Shown piece by piece: positions 33,539 through 41,934 of a DNA stretch of 64,000 nucleotides. The notes under the pieces were generated by a model. The model searched no databases, had not been told where the DNA came from, and worked only from the letters and a program-made list of their open reading frames with translations. The DNA is from Corynebacterium sp. HMSC036D02. Its GTDB lineage: Bacteria; Actinomycetota; Actinomycetes; Mycobacteriales; Mycobacteriaceae. The number at the start of each line of letters is the position of its first letter. Within the stretch, counting starts at the first letter, position 1. A program made the position numbers and the translations under genes. The stretch covers positions 1 to 64,000 of the forward strand of contig NZ_KV827693.1 in assembly GCF_001836165.1 (NCBI RefSeq). Direction: 5' to 3'.

Positions 33539-35233
33539 ATGAGCGCTGTGGCTATCTTCCTCTACCGGCAGATCACGCACATCGGGCGCGGGGTGACTAT
33601 TGCTCAGGGGCTCAAGATGCGCTTGTCCGGGGAGGAGAATATCCCGGATAAGGGCGGGGCCGTCATCGTGTGCAATCACACCGGCTACATGGACTTTCTC
33701 TTTGGGGCTTTCCTGGCGTACCGCAAGCGCCGCTTGGTGCGCTACCTGGCTAAGGCCTCTATCTTTAAGACGCCGGTGGCGGGGCAACTGTTTCGGCTGA
33801 TGGGCCATGTACCGGTGGATCGTATCGATGGTGGGGCGTCGATTGTGAAGGGCATTGAGCTGGCCAAGAGCGGGGAGCTCGTTGGGGTGTTCGCGGAAGG
33901 GACGATTTCCCGCAGCTTCGAGATTCGCAGCATGCGCAATGGCGCAGCGCGGATTGCTCATGGCGCGGGGGTGCCGATTATTCCGCAGGTTATCTTTGGC
34001 TCCCAGCGCCTGTGGACGAAGGGGCAGAAGAAGCACCTGGGCCGCACGAAGACGCCTGTGCTGATTAAGGCCTTGGAGCCTTATTACACGACGGGTGACT
34101 TTGACGCGGACATCGCTGAGGTACGCCGCCGGATGCAGGAGGCCCTGGAGGGCCTGTGGGCCGACTACGAAGCGGAGTTTGGCCCGATGCCGGCCGGCGA
34201 GTTCTGGGTGCCGGCACGCAAGGGCGGCGGCGCCCCGACGTTGGAGGAGGCAGAGGCCCAGGACTCCGAGGTGGAGAGTGAGCGCTACCGCGTGCGTCGG
34301 CTGCGCGATGATCTGACAAGCCTTAAGGACCGCGTCTCCGAGGCCACGGTGGAGCTCATGCGCGACCGGATGGCGCTGATGAAGCCGGGCAGTAACGAGG
34401 AAACCGGTACTGCAGAAGCTGGAGCCGATGCCGCAGAGAAGAATCGCCCGCGTACTGCGCCGGAAACCCTCGAGTGGATCAAGGAGAACCTCAACTCGGT
34501 GGTTGAGGAAGCCATGCGCGGCGTCGGGGAAGGCCGCGACAAGGTCACGGAGGTCATGGCGCAACTGAAATCCGACGTGATGGAAGCCCAGGCCTCGATG
34601 ACGGCGAGCAGCAAGGAGATTTTCGCGGGATCCGTGGTGGAGCAGGGCTTGCTGTCTGCGGCGACGCAATCGCGCATCATCGTTTCCCGCCTGCCTCACC
34701 GGGTGAAGGCTGAATACTCTGAAGCGCCGCGGGTGATTGCGGCAGATCAGAGTGCGTTGAGTATGGAGAACGGCGAGATTTCGAAGCGGCTCCAGGAGGC
34801 GCTTGTACAACTGCACCCGCAGGTTGAGGAAGTGATCGTGATTTCGCCGCAGGGCGAGGTGCTGGACGCTGCGGCTTTTGGGGATCTCCCCCAAACCTGC
34901 TGGCGCATTGCCTGCGCGGACGGGGCCGAAGGGGTGCAGTTTAACGATGCCCCTGGCGGCGCAGTGGTGACCGCGTCTTCGCCTGCGGAGGGGTTGGCAG
35001 CCGTGGTGAAGAAGATCGGCGCCGAGTCCAAGGATCTCTTGTTCTTTGCCAACGAGCCAGGGGATGAGACCTTTGCGGAGGGTGGGGAAGGCGTCGCTGT
35101 GCATATGGTGGCGCTGGAGACCGCCCCCATTGAGGTGATTAAGGCTGCCCGTGCGGTGACGTATTCCTCGGAGCGTTATGGCATGGCTGAGGTGTTGGAG
35201 GCGATGGCGCGCCTGCAACGAGAGAAGGAATAG
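33539..35233 (+). CDS. PlsC-like 1-acyl-glycerol-3-phosphate acyltransferase with degenerate HAD-like tail
   Basis: 564 aa. The N-terminal 215 residues are a PlsC-type acyltransferase: 'IVCNHTGYMDFLFGAFLAYR' (NHxxxxD), 'VPVDRIDGGASIVKGIELAK', 'VFAEGTISRSFEIRSMRNGA' (EGTI) and 'VPIIPQVI'. A charged helical region (about 240-390) follows. The C-terminal ~140 residues align in pattern with the last part of Cof-type HAD phosphatases (compare 'KDLLFFANEPGDETFAEGGE' with 'EDIVAFGDMPNDIEMLEWAG' of the HAD gene at 39789) but the acidic metal ligands are lost. ATG 33539 has TTGGAG 5 nt upstream. Transfers acyl groups to lysophosphatidate; tail role unknown. Confidence 0.85.
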   Translation: MSAVAIFLYRQITHIGRGVTIAQGLKMRLSGEENIPDKGGAVIVCNHTGYMDFLFGAFLAYRKRRLVRYLAKASIFKTPVAGQLFRLMGHVPVDRIDGGASIVKGIELAKSGELVGVFAEGTISRSFEIRSMRNGAARIAHGAGVPIIPQVIFGSQRLWTKGQKKHLGRTKTPVLIKALEPYYTTGDFDADIAEVRRRMQEALEGLWADYEAEFGPMPAGEFWVPARKGGGAPTLEEAEAQDSEVESERYRVRRLRDDLTSLKDRVSEATVELMRDRMALMKPGSNEETGTAEAGADAAEKNRPRTAPETLEWIKENLNSVVEEAMRGVGEGRDKVTEVMAQLKSDVMEAQASMTASSKEIFAGSVVEQGLLSAATQSRIIVSRLPHRVKAEYSEAPRVIAADQSALSMENGEISKRLQEALVQLHPQVEEVIVISPQGEVLDAAAFGDLPQTCWRIACADGAEGVQFNDAPGGAVVTASSPAEGLAAVVKKIGAESKDLLFFANEPGDETFAEGGEGVAVHMVALETAPIEVIKAARAVTYSSERYGMAEVLEAMARLQREKE

Positions 35234-35276
35234 GTCCTTATATCCCTGGACTTGTGGAGAGTTCGTGACGCCCGTT

Positions 35277-35310
35277 AACACCCCCGGAAGGGGGTGTTAT
35301 TTTATTTTGT
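35277..35310 (+). terminator. Rho-independent terminator after the acyltransferase gene
   Basis: 9-bp perfect stem AACACCCCC/GGGGGTGTT with GGAA loop and tail ATTTTATTTTG. Confidence 0.93.
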
Positions 35311-35565
35311 TAACCTATGAAGCTTCTTGAAAATGCCAGCTTACGGCAACGAAACCTACGTGTGAGTAGCGTCTCCGGAGAGAAATCCAGGTGATATATA
35401 GCATTGGCTTTGGGAGAAAACTTCTTCTTCATCCGCCTTTCGGGCAGGTAGCCGAGGTATCGGTGAGCAGGGCGCTCGTGGTGGATGAGCACGATATGCT
35501 GCGCATTCCGTCAACTGGACAGGACTTTCTGACGCCGTGCAGCGAGAGAGGAGACTCAGTCAACA
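35311..35565 (+). promoter_or_regulatory. glpD upstream region
   Basis: About 255 bp without a supported gene. It must hold the glp promoter; TATATA at 35394-35399 is an AT-rich candidate -10 and TGCC-N7-GGCA (about 35332) a weak dyad. No operator was recognised with confidence. Confidence 0.35.
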
Positions 35566-37290
35566 ATGAGCACGACGAGTATTACAAGCTTCAACCCTGA
35601 GTATTTTGAAAAGACCTGGAACGACTACTCCACCGAGGATTATGACGTCGTCATCATCGGCGGAGGTTCCGTAGGCGCCGGCGCCGCCGTGGATGCGGCC
35701 ACTCGTGGCCTGAAGACGGCTGTGCTCGAGGCCCGCGACTTCGCCGCTGGCACCTCGTCGCGCTCCTCCAAGATGTTCCACGGTGGCCTGCGCTACCTGG
35801 CCATGTTTGATTTCCGCCTGGTGGCGGAGTCCCTCAAGGAGCGCGAGCTCAACATGTCCACTCTTGCACCGCACCTGGTGAAGCCGCTGAAGTTCATCTT
35901 CCCGCTGACCCACCGCGGCTGGGAGCGCGTCATGATGTTTGGCGGCTTTACCCTCTATGACCTCATGGGTGGCGCCAAGAGCGTTCCGATGCAGAAGCAC
36001 CTCACCCGTAAGGGCGTGCTGAAAGTGACCCCGGGTCTTAAGGAGGATGCCGTCGTCGGTGGCGTGCGCTACTACGACACGCTTGTCGACGACGCCCGCC
36101 ACACCATGACCGTCCTGCGCACCGCCGCCGAATACGGGGCCAACGTGCGTACCGGCACTGAGGTGATTGGCTTTGAGAAGGACGCCCGCGGACGCGTCAC
36201 CGCTGCGAAGGTCCGCGACCTGGAAACCGGCCGCGAGGCCACCGTCAAAGGCAAGGTTTTCATCAACGCGACCGGCGTGTGGAACGACAAGATTCAGCAG
36301 ATGGCCGGCGTCGAAGGAAAGTTCACGGTTCATGCCTCCAAGGGCGTGCACATCGTGGTTCCGAAGGATGCTCTCGACGCGGAAGCCGCGCTGTGCTTCG
36401 TCACCGAAAAGTCCGTGCTCTTCGTCATCCCGTGGGGTGAGTACTGGATCATCGGTACCACCGACACCGATTGGGAAAAGGGCCTGTCCCTGCCGGACCC
36501 GGCCCCGACCAAGGCGGATATTGACTACATCCTGGATCAGGTCAACCAGCGCGTGCGCAACAAGATCACCCGCGATGACATCGTTGGCGTGTACTCCGGC
36601 CTGCGCCCGCTGCTGTCCGGCAAGTCCGACTCCACCACCAACCTCTCCCGCAACCACGCCGTGGCCCGCGTGGCACCGGGCATGGTTTCCGTCGCCGGCG
36701 GCAAGTACACCACCTACCGCGTCATTGGTAAGGATGCCGTGGACCTGGCCGTGAAGGAGCTGGGTACTAAGGTGTCCGAGTCCGTTACCGAGCGCACCCC
36801 GATTCTGGGCGCGGATGGCTATCACGCGCTGGCCAACCAGGTACCGGCGCTGGCTCGCCGCTATAACCTCAGCGAAGAGCGCATCGAGCACCTGCTCGGC
36901 CGCTATGGCTCGCTGATCGGTGAGGTGCTGGCCCCGGCTGCTGAGGACGCCACGCTGCTGGAGCCGGTTCCAGGCGCGGAGAGCTACATCTGGGCTGAGG
37001 TTCGCTACGCCGTAACCCACGAGGGTGCCCTGCACATCGACGATATCGTGGCCCGTCGTCTGCGCGTGGCCATCGAGTTCGCCGACCGCGGCGTCGCCGC
37101 TGCGCAGCCGATCGCTGAATTCGTTGCCCCGCTGCTGGGCTGGGATCAGGCCGATATTGAGCGCGAAGTCTCCCACTTCACCAAGCACACCGAGGCAGAG
37201 CTCGCCGCAGAGGCAGCGCTGACCGACCGTGAGGCAAACGACATCCTCGAGCGCGCAGGAAGCGCACGAGCCACCAAGGAAGAAGCCTAA
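35566..37290 (+). CDS. glpD: FAD-dependent glycerol-3-phosphate dehydrogenase
   Basis: 574 aa membrane-associated flavoprotein oxidising glycerol-3-phosphate to DHAP and passing electrons to quinone. FAD-binding 'YDVVIIGGGSVGAGAAVDAA' near the N-terminus, 'SSRSSKMFHGGLRYLAMFDF' and 'GGKYTTYRVIGKDAVDLAVK' are family signatures; the C-terminal DAO_C helical domain starts about residue 410. Start ATG 35566 (MSTTSITSFN) follows GAGAGGAG at about 11 nt. First gene of glpD-glpF-glpK; a hairpin separates it from glpF. Confidence 0.96.
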   Translation: MSTTSITSFNPEYFEKTWNDYSTEDYDVVIIGGGSVGAGAAVDAATRGLKTAVLEARDFAAGTSSRSSKMFHGGLRYLAMFDFRLVAESLKERELNMSTLAPHLVKPLKFIFPLTHRGWERVMMFGGFTLYDLMGGAKSVPMQKHLTRKGVLKVTPGLKEDAVVGGVRYYDTLVDDARHTMTVLRTAAEYGANVRTGTEVIGFEKDARGRVTAAKVRDLETGREATVKGKVFINATGVWNDKIQQMAGVEGKFTVHASKGVHIVVPKDALDAEAALCFVTEKSVLFVIPWGEYWIIGTTDTDWEKGLSLPDPAPTKADIDYILDQVNQRVRNKITRDDIVGVYSGLRPLLSGKSDSTTNLSRNHAVARVAPGMVSVAGGKYTTYRVIGKDAVDLAVKELGTKVSESVTERTPILGADGYHALANQVPALARRYNLSEERIEHLLGRYGSLIGEVLAPAAEDATLLEPVPGAESYIWAEVRYAVTHEGALHIDDIVARRLRVAIEFADRGVAAAQPIAEFVAPLLGWDQADIEREVSHFTKHTEAELAAEAALTDREANDILERAGSARATKEEA

Positions 37291-37297
37291 AAGTCAC

Positions 37298-37334
37298 AGG
37301 GCCCAGCGAGAGGTGGTTTTCCTCGCTGGGCCCT
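37298..37334 (+). terminator. Hairpin between glpD and glpF
   Basis: Perfect 13-bp arms AGGGCCCAGCGAG/CTCGCTGGGCCCT, followed by TTGG only. Without a T-tract it may be a partial terminator or mRNA stabiliser that sets the ratio of glpD to glpFK. Confidence 0.75.
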
Positions 37335-37363
37335 TGGCCTAGGCAGATAAGAAAGGACATCTT

Positions 37364-38101
37364 ATGACCGGAATGGATGCATTCCTGTGGGAGTTCATCG
37401 GCACTGCGCTGCTGCTCCTGCTCGGTAACGGCGTGTGCGCCGTTGTTAACCTTCGAACCTCGGGCGCACGCGGTTCGGATTGGATCGTCATCGCTATGGG
37501 CTGGGGCCTCGCGGTGTTCATCGGCGCTAGTGTTGCCGACCCCACCGGTGGCCACCTCAACCCGGCGGTCACCATCATGCTGGCCGTGAACGGTTCCCTC
37601 GAGTGGGGCCTCGTTCCCTACTACCTGCTGGGGCAGATTCTCGGCGCCATGCTTGGTGCATTCCTTGCCTGGGCTACCTTTAAGCAGCTTTTCGACGCCA
37701 ACAATCTCGACGAAGCCGGCAACGTCACCGGCGCCAACAAGAACACCGGGGGCATCTTCTTTACCAAGCCCGCGCACCCGAATAACGGGTGGAACGCGGT
37801 TACCGAGTTCATCGCTACCTGCGTGCTGCTCATGTTCATCGCCTTCGGCCCAACCGGAGGAGAGCTGGGGCCGCTGAGCTACTTCGGTGTTGCCTTCGTC
37901 ATCGTCTCTATTGGTCTGTCCCTCGGCACCGCCACCGGCTACGCGATTAACCCGGTCCGTGACCTTGGCCCCCGCATCATGTACGCCTTCGTCCTTCCCA
38001 TTAAGGACAAGGGAGACGCCAACTGGGGCTATGCATGGGTCCCGGTAGTTGCACCGACGCTGGCGGCCGTCGCCGTTGGCCTGTTGTCCATGGTTCTTTA
38101 A
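37364..38101 (+). CDS. glpF: Glycerol facilitator (MIP/aquaporin family)
   Basis: 245 aa, six helices and two half-helices. The first selectivity motif is 'GGHLNPAVTIMLAV' (NPA); the second reads 'GYAINPVRDLGPR', with NPV instead of NPA but the filter Arg kept. The asparagine-flanked insertion around residues 105-130 is typical of glyceroporins. Start ATG 37364 has AAGAAAGGA 6 nt upstream. Supplies glycerol to the kinase encoded 24 bp downstream. Confidence 0.94.
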   Translation: MTGMDAFLWEFIGTALLLLLGNGVCAVVNLRTSGARGSDWIVIAMGWGLAVFIGASVADPTGGHLNPAVTIMLAVNGSLEWGLVPYYLLGQILGAMLGAFLAWATFKQLFDANNLDEAGNVTGANKNTGGIFFTKPAHPNNGWNAVTEFIATCVLLMFIAFGPTGGELGPLSYFGVAFVIVSIGLSLGTATGYAINPVRDLGPRIMYAFVLPIKDKGDANWGYAWVPVVAPTLAAVAVGLLSMVL

Positions 38102-38125
38102 ACCAACCCCGACAAGGAGAAAACA

Positions 38126-39673
38126 ATGTCTACCAAGAGCTACGTTGCAGCAATTGATCAGGGAACCACGTCTACCCGCTGCATTATTTTCAACCACGAC
38201 GGCGAACAGGTGTCCGTTGGCCAGCTCGAGCACGAGCAGATCTTCCCGGAGAAAGGCTGGGTCGAGCATGACCCGGAGGAAATCTGGAGCAACACCCGCC
38301 GCGCGGTGGGTGAGGCTTTGGCCAACGGCGATATCAACGTCGAAGACATCGCCGCCCTCGGTATTACTAACCAGCGTGAGACCACCGTTGTGTGGGACAA
38401 GAACACGGGCAAGCCGGTGTACAACGCCATTGTCTGGCAGGACACCCGCACCACAGAGATTTGTAAGGAGCTCGCCGGCGACGAGGGTGCGGACAAGTGG
38501 CGCCGCCGCACCGGCCTCATCATCAACTCGTACCCGGCCGGTCCGAAGGTCAAGTGGATCCTCGATAACGTCGAGGGTGCGCGCGAGCGCGCTGAAAAGG
38601 GCGAGCTGCTCTTCGGCACCATCGATACCTGGCTGCTGTGGAACCTCACCGGTGGTGCCGACGGTGACAACGGCCAGGAGGCCCTGCACGCCACCGACGT
38701 CACCAATGCCTCGCGCACCTTGCTCATGGACATCGAGAAGCTCGAGTGGGATGAGGAACTGTGCAAGGAGATGGGTATCCCGACGTCCATGCTCCCGGAG
38801 ATCCGCCCGTCCCTGGGTGACTTCCGAACCGTGCGCGAGCGCGGCTCGCTGGCCGGCGTGCCGATTCGCGCCATTTTAGGTGACCAGCAGGCCGCCATGT
38901 TCGGCCAGGGCTGCTTCCGCCCGGGTTCCGCCAAGAATACCTACGGTACCGGCCTGTTCCTCCTGCTCAACACCGGTACTACCCCGAAGTTCTCCGAGAA
39001 CGGCCTGCTCACCACCGTGTGCTTCCAGCGCGAGGGCGAGCGCCCTGTCTATGCGCTCGAAGGGTCCGTGTCCATGGGCGGTTCCTTGGTGCAATGGCTG
39101 CGCGATAACCTGCAGATCATCCCGAACTCTGCCTCCATCGAGAACATGGCCCGTGAGGTTAAGGACAACGGTGGCGTCTACATCGTTCCTGCCTTCTCTG
39201 GTCTGTTCGCCCCGTACTGGCGCCCGGATGCCCGCGGCGTCATCGTGGGCCTGACCCGCTTTGCCAACCGCAAACACCTGGCCCGCGCGGTCCTCGAGTC
39301 CACGGCGTACCAGACTCGCGACGTCGCCGATGCCATGGTGGCGGACTCCGGCGTGGAGATCACCGAGCTGCGCGTCGACGGCGGCATGACGATGAACGAG
39401 CTGCTCATGCAGTTCCAAGCGGACATGCTTGGCGTGGAGGTGCACCGCCCGAAGAACGTGGAGACCACCGCAACGGGTGCTGCTTTCGCTGCGGGCCTTG
39501 ACTCCGGCTTCTGGGATGATCTCAGCGTGCTGAGCTCCCAGCAAGGTGACTTCAAGGTGTGGAAGCCGCAACGCGAAAAGGAAGAAGTTGAGGCTCTCTA
39601 CCGCGATTGGAAGCGCGCCATCAAGCGTTCCCTGAACTGGGAAGACGTGGACGATGACGACGTGATTGCCTAA
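38126..39673 (+). CDS. glpK: Glycerol kinase
   Basis: 515 aa; phosphorylates glycerol to glycerol-3-phosphate, trapping what GlpF brings in and making the GlpD substrate. FGGY kinase: '[20 protein letters not shown]' phosphate loop, '[19 protein letters not shown]' and '[18 protein letters not shown]' signatures. Start ATG 38126 with AAGGAGA 7 nt upstream. Last gene of the glp cluster; a GC-rich hairpin follows. Confidence 0.97.
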   Translation: MSTKSYVAAIDQGTTSTRCIIFNHDGEQVSVGQLEHEQIFPEKGWVEHDPEEIWSNTRRAVGEALANGDINVEDIAALGITNQRETTVVWDKNTGKPVYNAIVWQDTRTTEICKELAGDEGADKWRRRTGLIINSYPAGPKVKWILDNVEGARERAEKGELLFGTIDTWLLWNLTGGADGDNGQEALHATDVTNASRTLLMDIEKLEWDEELCKEMGIPTSMLPEIRPSLGDFRTVRERGSLAGVPIRAILGDQQAAMFGQGCFRPGSAKNTYGTGLFLLLNTGTTPKFSENGLLTTVCFQREGERPVYALEGSVSMGGSLVQWLRDNLQIIPNSASIENMAREVKDNGGVYIVPAFSGLFAPYWRPDARGVIVGLTRFANRKHLARAVLESTAYQTRDVADAMVADSGVEITELRVDGGMTMNELLMQFQADMLGVEVHRPKNVETTATGAAFAAGLDSGFWDDLSVLSSQQGDFKVWKPQREKEEVEALYRDWKRAIKRSLNWEDVDDDDVIA

Positions 39674-39695
39674 GACCTGAACGACGCACGAGGAC

Positions 39696-39732
39696 GCGGC
39701 CGTGACGAGTAATCTCGTGGCGGCCGCTTTCG
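39696..39732 (+). terminator. Terminator after glpK
   Basis: Stepped stem: GCGGCCG (39696-39702) pairs with CGGCCGC (39721-39727) and ACGAG with CTCGT around TAAT, then TTTCGTCGTT. Confidence 0.75.
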
Positions 39733-39775
39733 TCGTTGGGCGCTTATCCGTGCCGTCGTGTGTCTCAACCTGACG

Positions 39776-39781
39776 TAGACT
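39776..39781 (+). promoter_or_regulatory. -10 hexamer TAGACT of the Cof-type HAD gene
   Basis: 7 nt before ATG 39789, no Shine-Dalgarno; leaderless pattern. Confidence 0.55.
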
Positions 39782-39788
39782 CGGGGCT

Positions 39789-40634
39789 ATGGCCAATGAA
39801 GTATTCTCGGACCACGCTCCGCGCCTCATCATCAGCGATATCGACGGTACTTTGTTGGACCGAAACCACCGGGTGCCCAAGCGAAACCGCGAAGCTGTGG
39901 CCCGTGCGGTCGCCGCGGGCAGCGAGTTTGCGCTGGCAACTGGGCGCCCCTTCCGGTGGATCATGCCCGTGCTCGAGCAGCTGACCGTGCGCCCAGTCTG
40001 CGTGACATCAAATGGTGCGGTGATTTATGACTCGGCAGAAGACCGCGTGCTCTCAGCCCACGAGCTCTCACCGGAGGCCCTCGCGGAAACCGTGGAGGTG
40101 GCCGCGAAGGTGCTTGAACCTCATGGCGGCGTAGGCTTCGGTGCGGAGCGTGCGGGCGGCTCGGTCTTGGACCCGGTTGAGGAACTCTTCGTGGTGGAAT
40201 CGCACTATTCGGAGAACGCGCTTTTTGAGGGCTTCGGGCTGGTGAGCGTGGGGGAGTTGGTGTCCCGACCGGCGGTCAAGCTGCTGATTCGTAATACCGC
40301 GTTCTCGGCGCCGGAACTCTACGAGCTCATCGCGCCGCACATTGATTCCGAGCTTGCCCACGTGACGTACTCGATGTCCGAGGGCGTTCTAGAGGTTGCG
40401 GCCTCCAACGTGACGAAGCGCCGCGGAGTGAAGTGGCTGGCCGAGCATCACGGTATCGCCCGCGAAGACATCGTCGCCTTCGGCGATATGCCCAACGATA
40501 TCGAGATGCTTGAGTGGGCCGGGTGCGGAGTTGCCATGGAGAATGCGCATCCGGACGTCGTGGCGGCTGCAGATGCAGTGACACTGCCGCACCATCAAGC
40601 AGGTGTGGCAAAGGTCCTCGAGCGCTGGTTCTGA
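39789..40634 (+). CDS. Cof-type HAD-IIB family phosphatase
   Basis: 281 aa. Motif I 'LIISDIDGTLLDRNHRVP' with nucleophile and acid Asp, motif II in 'VCVTSNGAVIYD', Lys in 'VTKRRGVKWLAEHHGI', motif IV 'DIVAFGDMPNDIEMLEWAGC' (GDxxND). Hydrolyses sugar phosphates or cofactors such as FMN/PLP in relatives. In corynebacteria it is usually near serS and plsC; here the glp operon lies between them. Its C-terminal half is the template from which the acyltransferase tail at 33539 seems to have decayed. Confidence 0.92.
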   Translation: MANEVFSDHAPRLIISDIDGTLLDRNHRVPKRNREAVARAVAAGSEFALATGRPFRWIMPVLEQLTVRPVCVTSNGAVIYDSAEDRVLSAHELSPEALAETVEVAAKVLEPHGGVGFGAERAGGSVLDPVEELFVVESHYSENALFEGFGLVSVGELVSRPAVKLLIRNTAFSAPELYELIAPHIDSELAHVTYSMSEGVLEVAASNVTKRRGVKWLAEHHGIAREDIVAFGDMPNDIEMLEWAGCGVAMENAHPDVVAAADAVTLPHHQAGVAKVLERWF

Positions 40635-40666
40635 TATCTCCGGTTGCGGGGTGTGTGGTGGTGTTT

Positions 40667-40672
40667 TAGTCT
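40667..40672 (+). promoter_or_regulatory. -10 hexamer TAGTCT of the HNH gene
   Basis: 7 nt before ATG 40680, fixing this start rather than the in-frame codon at 40644. Confidence 0.5.
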
Positions 40673-40679
40673 TTGTCGC

Positions 40680-41780
40680 ATGGGGGATTTGGAGACTTAT
40701 TTCTCCTACCGCAGTTCGGGGTTGGATCTTGTGGGGCTTGCGGTGGGCAGTGTGGATGATTTGCGCGCGCGTGGCGCTTCATTGGCTGATGCGGTGGAGT
40801 TGGCTGGGCTGCATCGTGTGTATTTTGGGTCGACGCGTTTTACGGGCAAGCAGCGCCAAGCGCGTGCGGCTGCGGTTGCCCAACGACATGATGTGGCGTC
40901 GTTGAACTTGATTGAGGCGTATACTGCCAAGGTGAAAAAGGAGTTGGATGCGTGGAATCTGCGTGTCAGGTTGGCAGGGACTCCAGCACACCAAATCCCA
41001 AAGGTAGCGAAGGAACGCTTGAAGCAGTTGCGGCCACGGCGGGTGCCTGAACCGGGGGGGCGGTTGACGTACCGGAAGGTGGGGCCGCATTCGTTGACGA
41101 TTACTGATTCACCGTTGCGCATTAGTGAGATGCGCGGGACCTTGGAGTCGATTAATCCGGTTGATTTGTTGGATGCGGCAGGCCGGGTGTTCTTTGAAAA
41201 GGCGCATGGGGGCACTAAGCCTGCGGTAGCGACCAATGTGGTGGTCACCTTGGATGAGTTGGACCAGATTGTGCGGGGCGAGGGCGATGATATTGAGCTC
41301 CATCTGACCAATGGTGGGCGGATGAGCGGTCGGGAGTTTGTCACCTATAAATTTGCCGAGGTCGGGTATGTGACGTTGGTGCATCCCACGATTGGGCCGG
41401 TGTGGTTGCATCGGGTGCGGCGTTTGGCGGGGTTTGAGCAACGGTTAATGGCCAGTGCGGAGCATCCGACGTGTGCGCGTGAAGGGTGTAATAAGCCGGC
41501 GGATTATTGTCAGGTGCATCATTTGGTGCCGTGGCAGGCTGGTGGGGCGACGGATCCGCCGAATTTGACGATGCTGTGTGCCTATCACAATGGCATCAAT
41601 GATGATGATCCGGATAAGCCGACCGGTGCGGGTTATGTCTTTAGGTTGCGGGGCGGGGTGGATTATGTACCACCCTGGGCGGAGCCGATTACTTCCCAGC
41701 CGGCGTACCAGGCAGCGCAAGCAGCATTGAAACAGCAGGCAAGCGGGGACTTACTCGACACAGTACCGCCGGATACCTAA
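40680..41780 (+). CDS. HNH endonuclease domain protein (DUF222 / 13E12-type)
   Basis: 366 aa. A long helical N-terminal region is followed by an HNH nuclease domain: two Cys in 'EHPTCAREGCNKPADYCQVH', 'VHHLVPWQAGGATDPPNLTM' (HH and N) and 'LCAYHN'. This architecture is amplified in actinobacteria as 13E12 repeats and behaves like a mobile gene. Codon use differs from its neighbours, with many TTG, GTG and GGG codons and fewer GGC/CTG, suggesting acquisition. Start ATG 40680 (MGDLETYFSYR) is leaderless. No partner or target is visible. Confidence 0.85.
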   Translation: MGDLETYFSYRSSGLDLVGLAVGSVDDLRARGASLADAVELAGLHRVYFGSTRFTGKQRQARAAAVAQRHDVASLNLIEAYTAKVKKELDAWNLRVRLAGTPAHQIPKVAKERLKQLRPRRVPEPGGRLTYRKVGPHSLTITDSPLRISEMRGTLESINPVDLLDAAGRVFFEKAHGGTKPAVATNVVVTLDELDQIVRGEGDDIELHLTNGGRMSGREFVTYKFAEVGYVTLVHPTIGPVWLHRVRRLAGFEQRLMASAEHPTCAREGCNKPADYCQVHHLVPWQAGGATDPPNLTMLCAYHNGINDDDPDKPTGAGYVFRLRGGVDYVPPWAEPITSQPAYQAAQAALKQQASGDLLDTVPPDT

Positions 41781-41899
41781 ACCCCAATCCCACATAAATG
41801 CCGAAGCGGAAGCCGCAAGGTGGCTCCCGCTACATCGGCGATCCCACAGTGCGCACGCTAGGCGACGGCCTGATGGCCGGAGCGCTATAAAACGGCGAG

Positions 41900-41925
41900 A
41901 CCCCTAGCCCAACGCGGCTAGGGGT
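41900..41925. terminator. Bidirectional hairpin between the HNH and amidase genes
   Basis: Perfect 10-bp arms ACCCCTAGCC/GGCTAGGGGT with CAACGC loop, 10 bp from the amidase stop; on the minus strand CGCCGTTTTATAG follows it. Confidence 0.75.
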
Positions 41926-41934
41926 GCTCTGGGA

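Noticed and set aside
35310..35492. 60-codon minus-strand ORF upstream of glpD
   Set aside because: Lies next to a terminator, contains no recognisable domain, and the region is better explained as the glp promoter.
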